Below are positions 56,302 to 64,000 of a stretch of DNA of 64,000 nt, one piece after another. The stretch's first letter is position 1. Every line of letters starts with the position of its first letter. The stretch is from Hypoxylon rubiginosum (lineage: Eukaryota > Ascomycota > Sordariomycetes > Xylariales > Hypoxylaceae): assembly GCA_902806565.1 (NCBI GenBank), contig CADCXA010000024.1:806001-870000 (forward strand), given 5' to 3'. The notes under the pieces are model-generated. The model did no database searches. It was given only the letters and a program-made list of their open reading frames with translations, and was not told where the DNA came from. A program made the translations under genes and the position numbers.

Positions 56302-58758
56302 GGTGATTAAGTAGAGTCTTGCTTGGCTAGAGTAGAGCTCTCTTTGTCATGACCCTCACGTCGTTACGTGTATTATACGAAAAAAAGGAACATGTAACTA
56401 GTGGGCTAGTGTCGGTGCCGCACAACTAGACTCTCAACGTTGTAAAGAAATAGTCTTGCGTATTGCTGTCGGGATAGACAGCGGAGCCAAAGCTGTAGTC
56501 ACAACAAAGCCGCCTCCTGCTTCATTACGTCGCATCACCTACAACTCATTCGGATAGGCGTCTCTGTAATAAGGCTGGTCTTTATATTAGTCACACAGTC
56601 AGGGGAGAGTGACTATCTTGATTCGCGAAAGGGCGATCCTATCAATGCGACGGTCAAGGGGCCCCCCATGCCTGGTCATTGACGTTAGATGATACACGTG
56701 TGTATAATCGTCCATCAAGCTTCCGACCTAAACCAATCCAAGGTAGCATCGAGGTATATTAAAAACACCATGGATCCCCTTATTTATCCCACGTCCATCG
56801 GTATGCTAGTGGAGGAAAGCTTATTAACATTGAGAACTGGTAGGATGTGCCCCTTAGGGCTACTGGGAGGATGAAGGATTCAGAGGGAGGTGTAGAGTGG
56901 GCGAATAGGAGCTTAGCGCCAAGGTGAGTATACCTGATTTAGCAGCTACCATTGTACTATTGGCGGGACTGCTGTCGAACTCGCTTACATAAAAAATTTC
57001 GTATACTACTTCTAAGCCCGTTAGATAACCCCTTAGACTACCCAGTTTTCAACTCGTGAAACTCAGCAGGCGGTCAACTAATAAACTATACATAGATAAT
57101 GTTACTCACATAGCATCCTCCTAATAGCGGGCCAGAATGGCTTATGTAGTATGGGTCGACTTGACCCTGAAATGGATGACGGCACCTTTCACCTTTTTTC
57201 ATACTCCTTGTGTCCCGGCAGGCAGCCGGAGGAGTTCCCCTATCCCTCGCCCTAAAACCTTATGCCGACCCTCCGAGGGCAACAAAAGACCATATGCCAC
57301 TCTCGGCTCGATAATAGAAAAATTCCTCCCGAGCACGAGATAATCTTACTACTGCTGCGATTCTCCTCTTCGGCAAATCTCTAGTTAGATATCAAAGACG
57401 ATTGCTGAGCAATAACGCCAAGATTTTTGACAAATCGTCGATAGATCAGGTAGAAGTGACATGTACCTCGCCTGCTCGGCGACACCCCAGATTTCCATGG
57501 ATGATGAGCGCGGATCATTGGCCTTCCTGCAGAGAAAGCAGAGAATGGGAGAGAGAAGAAAATAGATTTCTTCTAGGCGGATCGAAGCTAACTAGCTCGG
57601 AAGTTGCCTTCTCTCGAATCCTGATAATGAGGACAAACCCTCTTTCGGTCAAGTACCTAGGTATGTACTAGGCTATTTTAACTTGTTACTCTGCCGTGTT
57701 CATGGGTTTCTTGATAAAGGTGGTTCTGAGTAACCTCCATTAATTATATGACTAACCAAATGATGCATTATATAATCCTGCCCCTTATTAGGATGCATGC
57801 CATCGAACCATACCTAGCCTATATGTAGGTAGCTTCAATCCATTATTGTAGTATACTTGGGTCGGTATTGGAAAGCCTCAACACGTGGACATCCTTCAGG
57901 ACATCCTTCAGCGTGAAGCGACCAACTACTGGGTAGACAGGTGCCTAACAGGCGATCTTTACTGTCAATATCAAATGTAGACTAGAGCTAGGTTTATTCA
58001 GTATGCGAGAGCCGGCACTGGCTATCCCGTAAGGCTGTGCAGGGAGACCATATCATGAACCGGCTTCAAATTTAAGCTGAGTGGTACCCATATTCCGTCG
58101 GGGTTTGATGCGACGGGATCTATGCGGTCAGCAAGCAGGTAATGTCACGGACGAGGCTCACCTCGGGAGTGTCTGCAAGCAAGAAAACGTGGTCGCCATG
58201 TAGGATGTAAATTGAGGGGTATTGGGGCCATGGGTAGTGACGGGGGAGGGTGTAGTCTTTGCAGTCTCACCGTCAATGAAACAGAACGGATATCCAAGTG
58301 CCAGCATTAACGACGGAGTTCACTCCCGACTGGCCGGGGCCCAGGGGTATGTAAAGTTGGCGATATGGATCCCGATGAAAAAAAGGTACGATACGGTTGT
58401 AACCAAATGCTCGGAGAAACGAGACACTGTCATCCTGGTGATGATGATGGGTGATGTTCCAGAAAACCCCGACCGTGTTACACGCAAATCAATAGCCCTG
58501 GAATAGGGCTCGTAGGGCTCGTAGGTACCCTAGGATGGGGTTAATGGCATAAGTGCAGCGGGGTGGATTCCAGCTCTGTTAGGCAAATCGGGGTTCCCCT
58601 TCCTCCTTTACCACTGAATTTTTACCTTCCGTCTTTTACCAATTACCAATCCCTTTGCCCTATCCTTTTATTATACTCCTCTCCTATATCTTATTAACTC
58701 GGCTGCCTTGGATAACATCACTTTGTGTCTTTTCTAGGTCTGCAAAATAATCATTAGA
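56302..58758. other. Gene-free flank of the AT block
   Basis: 2.5 kb with the Clr5 gene promoter at the left. Frames of 60-94 codons have no motif. The TACCTAGGTA palindrome lies at 57654-57663. Near 58500-58530 the word GTAGGGCTC recurs. No gene supported. Confidence 0.5.
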
Positions 58759-58791
58759 CTAGCTGCGCAACCCGGCCGTGCAAGCACGGCC
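58759..58791 (-). other. Helitron-like 3' terminus: CTAG end plus hairpin
   Basis: On the minus strand: palindrome GGCCGTGC-TT-GCACGGCC (58791-58774), 11-nt spacer, then CTAG (58762-58759) followed by T (58758). That fits the Helitron 3' rule (hairpin 10-12 nt before CTRR, inserted before a T). The matching 5' TC end is not in the window, so this is a candidate only. Confidence 0.45.
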
Positions 58792-60254
58792 AGGAGGGAA
58801 GCTATGGGTTTTTTTTTTAGATTATATAAGCATTTCACTATCACACCATATCAACTTCACGTAATTTAAATCAATTAGAATTTATTTATAAAAATATAAA
58901 ATAAAAATTATAAAACTAATATTTAATTATTAAATTTATTATTTTTTATTAAAACTTTTTATTAATTTATATTATTTTTTTTTAATTAATATATTTATAT
59001 TAATTATTTTATTTATATTTTATATTTTATACTTATACTTATACTTATTTTTTCTAAATTTTTATTTAAACTTTATTATTTTTTTTTTTAGAAATTTTTT
59101 AATTAATAATTATTATTTTCCTTAATTATTAAAATATTATTATATTTATATTTATTAAAATTTTATTTATTATTAATTTAAATATTATTATTATTATTAA
59201 TAAAACTATTAAATAATAAAATTAAGTTAATATTTAATTTAAATATAATATTATTAAATATAAACTTAGGTTATTTAATTTTAATATAAATTAAAATTAA
59301 TATTAATTTTATATATTTTATTTTTAGTTTTTTATTAATTTTAAACTTTTTTTTATAATTATTATTATTAATTATTAGTTTTAATTTATTTTATTTTTAT
59401 ATAATAAAAGCCTTTTTATAGTATTAGTAATAAACATTAAAATTATTATTATTAAATTTTAAATTTAAATTTAAAAAACCTTTTTTTAAAACTAAAAAAT
59501 AATATTTATAATTATTTTTTAATTATTAATTTTCTAATTTTAAGCTTTTTAACTTTAGGTTTTTTAACTGTTAATTTTTACCTTATTTTTTCTTTTTTTT
59601 TTAATTATTTGTTTTTAACATTTTTATTTATAATTTATATATTTTAATTAAGATTTTTAATAACTTTTATTTATAATATTTATTTTTTTAAAGTTTTATT
59701 AATAATAAATTAAACTTTTAATTTTTCGTTGCTTTTTTATTTTTAAGTAATAAAGCTATTTTATTATATATTAAACTTTAAATAAAATATATAAATATAT
59801 ATTAAAAAGGTGTTTTTAAAATAAAATAATATTTAATATTATAATAAAAGTTTAAATATAATAAATTTTTATTAATAAAAAATCCTAATAAATTTAATAT
59901 ATAAATTTATAATATATATAATTTATTTAATTTATTATTTTTATTTTTATTTTTTTTTAATATTATAACTATATAATTATAATTAAATAAATAATAAATA
60001 TTATTTTAAATTATTATTTAATTTTTATTATTATTAAAAAGGTTATTTATATTTAAAAATAAAATTATAAAATTTTATATATAATAGTTATTAAACTAAA
60101 TTAAATATATTTTTAATATAATATAAACTATTTTAATCTTAATTAACATTTTTATAAAATAATAAATCTTAATTAAAAAGTTATAATTATTTATTAATTC
60201 TTTTAAATCTATTATAATCTTAATAATTAAAACTTATAAAAATACTTTTTTATT

Positions 60255-60329
60255 ATTTAAAATTAATTTATTTAAAATTAATTTATTTAAAATTAACTTA
60301 TTTAAAATTAACTTATTTAAAGTTAGTTT
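60255..60329 (+). repeat. 15-bp tandem repeat x5 in AT block
   Basis: ATTTAAAATTAATTT in five adjoining copies, differing only at transition sites (TAATTT, TAACTT, GTTAGTTT). Confidence 0.85.
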
Positions 60330-62344
60330 ACTTATAATTAATTTATTATATTTATATTTTAAACTTATTATTTTTTTTATAGTAAAAATAAAATAATAAA
60401 TATTATTTATTAGTTAAAATTTAAGTAAAAAATATAATTATTTATTAATATTATTTTATTAATAAACTTAAATAATTATTATAATATTATAATAAAAAAA
60501 TATTTAATATTATTTATTAATTAAATTTATTAATAATCATTAAATAATAAAATCTTATAATTAAATATAATAAATAATTTACTTTTAAAGGTTTTTAAAA
60601 TATAGAAATTATATTTGTTTTTATATGTTTATAATATATTAATGTTTTTTTTTACCGTTAAATACTAATAATTACTAATAATAATAATATAAATAATATA
60701 AACTATTTTATAATTAACATTAAAAATTATATTAAAATAATCTAAAAAATTAAAACTAAATAATAGTTTTATTTTTAAGTATTTTAAATAATATATATTA
60801 AGTTTATATTATAATTATATATATAAATTATATGGTAGTAACTTATAAATTAAATAATATAATTTATTAATATTATTTATTTTTAAATATATAAATATAA
60901 TATATATAAACTTAAATATATATAAATAATAAAAAATTATATTTATTATAATATAAATAAAATTATAAGAATTTATTTATATAAATTATTTAAGTATTTA
61001 AGTAATAAGTTATTTTAAAACTTAAAATATTAATAATTTATTATTTATTTATATATATAAATAAGTTATATAATATATAAGTAAGTATTTTTTAATATTA
61101 TTTTAATTTTTTATTTTTTATTTTAATATTTACTTTTTATTAATATATTTTCTATTAATATAAAATATAAAATAAATTTAAAAAAAAAATTTATAACTAT
61201 TATATTTTTTAATAATAATAATAATATATTTAATTAAATCTAAAAAGTTATTTATATTTTTTATTTTAAGTATAATTTATTATATATATTAATTATTTTA
61301 TATATTATTAATAATAATAAGTTTTATTATTTATTATTTTATAAAATTTATATAATTATTACTAGAAATATTTAAAATAATATTAAAAATATATAAGAAT
61401 TATATTTTTTTTTATTTATTAATTAAACTATTTTTTACTTACTAATACTTTAAAATAATTTAATTAATACTAAGATTTATTATTTTTATATCCCTTATAA
61501 AAACTATATAAATATAAGTTATATATTTAAATATTATAATTAGTTTTAAATATTATATATATATATTTATATTAATTATTTTTATTATAATTAATATATT
61601 ATATTTAATAATTCCTTTTTAAAAACACTAGTTTTTTTTTTATAAAAATATATTTAAATAATAAAAAAATATATATATTAATAACTTATTTAATTATATT
61701 AATTTTAAATTTAATTTTAATTATAATTATTACATTTTTATATTATAATTAATAAAATTAAAAAACGGTTATATTATATTTAAAATTATAAATCTTTAAT
61801 TATTAATTAATTAAATATATATATATTTTATAAAAAATTTATTAAACGTTATTTATATTTCTTTTTTTAATTATATGTTTTTTTACTAAGATTTTTATTA
61901 CGTTTAAAATAAAAATTATATTGTTATTTATTTAAAGTTAAATTTTAAATAAAAAAATAAATTTTATTTAATATTATATATTTTTTAGTTATTAATTAAA
62001 TATTATAATATAAATATTAAAATATATATATTATTTTATAATTGTTTTTTTTATTTAATTTTATAAGGAATTAAAAAGTGTGTGAAACTTGTAAAATTTT
62101 AAAGTAAGAATCTATAGCTAGTTATAATACTTAATAAATAGGTTTAATATTTATGTGAAATATATATAATATTATATAAATAAGCCTTAAAAGTTTAAGT
62201 TATATATAAAATTAATGTATTTTTATATGGAGTTTTATAATTCCTTTTTTATTAAAAAAAAACTAATATCCTTGTTAGTAATTTATTAATATTTTATATT
62301 AAAACTAAAGTTTCTTAATTTATTATAGTATTTTTTATTTATTG

Positions 62345-62488
62345 TAAATTATTAATTTATTATAAGTTAATAGTTTAATATAAGTTATTAATTTATTATA
62401 AATTTATTAATAATTTAATGTAAATTATTAATTTATTATAAATTTATTAATAATTTAATATAAATTATTAATTTATTATAAATTTAAT
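62345..62488 (+). repeat. 40-bp tandem repeat, about 3.5 copies, in AT block
   Basis: Copies at 62381-62420 and 62421-62460 are nearly identical (TAAATTATTAATTTATTATA start); a diverged 36-bp copy precedes and a partial one follows. Confidence 0.8.
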
Positions 62489-64000
62489 TTTAATGTTTAA
62501 AACTTTCTTCTTATTTTATAAATCATTAAAAAAGGCTTTTATTTAAGGATAATTTTTAGTTTTAATGAATTTTTTTAGCAAGTATTTTTAACTAAATACT
62601 TTTATTATATGGTTTTTTATTTTATTATAAACTATTAAATACTGGTATTTAATATTAAAGAAATTTTTTAATTATTAATTTCATTTTATTAATTTTATTT
62701 AATAGTGTAAAAATTAAAATAATAAATAATAAATTATTTATATTGTTAATATTAATTACATTAAAATATTAAAATCTTAAGTTAAATTTTATTTTTAAGT
62801 TATTAATTATATTAATTAATATATTTATTTAAATGATTAAATTATTTAATTATAATTATGATGTTATTTAAAAAATTATAATATTATTAATATTTTAAAG
62901 AAAACTTATTATTATATTTATTAAAAGCTTAAGCTTGGAGTTTTATAGGTTAATTTTTAATTTTAATTGTTTAATTTTTTTAAAATTAAATCTTAATTAA
63001 TTAACACTTTTTTATAGTTTTTTTATCTTTAAAATATTAAGGATTAATTTATAATTAATACTTTTAATTAATACCGTTAAATCTTTTTTTTTTTTAACTT
63101 TAACTATTATATTTACAGTTAAAAAATCTTTTATTAATTTTATAGGTTTATTTTTTATATTTAATTTAAAGGATTTAATAAAATTTAAATTATTATTTAT
63201 TATGTTTTTATTATTTTTATTTTTTAAATTGTTAGATTAAAAGTTTATAGTGGCTATTTATTATTAATTAAATTTTTTTTAAATGTTTAATATAAGAATT
63301 AATATCTTTTTATTTTAAATACTTAATATAAAAATTAATACCTTTTTATTTTTATAATTTACCTTAATTTTTATATTAAAATCTACCGTAACCTTTACTT
63401 TAAAATTATTATTTAAAAAAATAACTACCAGTTTCTTTTTTATAATAACCTTTTTATTATAATTAAATTACGGTTTAAAGGGTATTTATAATATTTTTAG
63501 TTTAGTTTTTATTTTATTTTTTAGGGTTTTAAATAATTTTTAAAATTTTAAAATAATTATATTAATATTTAAATTAATATAAAATTCACTATCCTTATTC
63601 ATTAGATTATATAAATACTTAATAAAATATATCCTTTAAAACTTAAAAATTATCCTTTTATTATTAAATTAAAGTAATTATATTAATTTTATTTCTTTAA
63701 GTTTAACCTTAATTTTATATGGTATTATTCTAAGTTTTAATATTATATTATTATATACTTTTAATATTTTAAGTTTTAACTAATTTAAAAAAATAATTTT
63801 AAGTATCTTATTATTTTCTTACTTTATTATAATTTTTTTTTAAATAATTAAATTGATTTGGGTTTTTAATACCTTATATATAATTTAGTTAAATAATATT
63901 AAATTTAGATTTATTTAATTTAGGTATTTAATTGTTTTATTAATATTAATCTATTAATATAAAAAATAATTTAATATAAGTTATTAAAAATATTTAAACC

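Larger units (their letters stand above)
58759..64000. mobile_element. RIP-ravaged AT block, probable degraded transposon(s); right end outside window
   Basis: From about 58810 to the window end nearly every base is A or T, with no open frame of note and very few G or C. The change at about 58805 is abrupt. This is the usual state of repeats after heavy RIP in ascomycetes, and such blocks form AT isochores, often heterochromatic. Element type cannot be read from the core. The left edge looks like a Helitron 3' end (next entry). Nested copies are possible. Confidence 0.72.

Noticed and set aside
58810..64000. Mitochondrial DNA insertion
   Set aside because: AT content is similar, but no mitochondrial gene, intron ORF or tRNA is visible and composition is more extreme than fungal mtDNA. 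RIP is the simpler reading.
1..64000. CRISPR array, biosynthetic cluster or rRNA
   Set aside because: No regular spacer repeats, no PKS/NRPS/terpene core enzyme and no rRNA or dispersed 5S sequence recognised.

Overview
The window is nuclear DNA from a filamentous ascomycete, most likely a sordariomycete. Genes are intron-rich, with short introns (about 50-160 bp), GTAAGT/GTACGT/GTATGT-like donors and CTAAC/CTGAC branch points. Products are typical of Pezizomycotina (SUN-family wall protein, Clr5-domain protein, fungal CorA-like transporter, 17.8-kDa-type complex I subunit). AT-only tracts look like relics of repeat-induced point mutation (RIP). The organism is not identified further.

Layout. 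1-10.3 kb (all +): 3' part of a membrane GT2-type glycosyltransferase, a DJ-1/PfpI protein carrying an intron within an intron, a nucleolar FKBP39/Fpr4-type prolyl isomerase, and an NDR-like AGC kinase whose kinase domain contains an in-frame TAG. 10.9-23 kb: Isc1-type phospholipase C (-) divergent from a Swd3/WDR5-type WD40 protein (+) that has an RS-rich head, then the very large N-recognin Ubr1 (-). 24-37 kb: a small unrecognised three-exon candidate (+), PYM (+), a secreted M28 aminopeptidase (+), a CorA-like transporter (+), an Fmp42-like MFS transporter (-) and a SUN glucosidase-like wall protein (-). 37-46.4 kb: about 9.5 kb without a supportable gene, containing a 728-bp element with long terminal inverted repeats and an AT-only core. 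46.4-56.3 kb: a C2H2 zinc-finger regulator (+), ribosomal protein uS19/Rps15 (+), a complex I accessory subunit (-), the BiP exchange factor Sil1 (+) and a Clr5-domain protein (-). 56.3-58.75 kb: no gene. 58.76-64 kb: an almost pure A/T block with a sharp left edge resembling a Helitron 3' end.

The genes do not form one pathway or biosynthetic cluster; they are mostly housekeeping. Exon joins were worked out by hand from splice signals and reading phase, and every multi-exon model given keeps one frame (apart from the kinase TAG).

The strongest novel observations are: (1) a D1,2-type spliceosomal twin intron in the DJ-1/PfpI gene, the only conventional splicing route found that preserves the frame; (2) the RIP-context nonsense codon in the otherwise intact kinase, which also lacks the usual hydrophobic-motif phosphosite; (3) the terminal-inverted-repeat relic and the Helitron-like boundary of the AT block.
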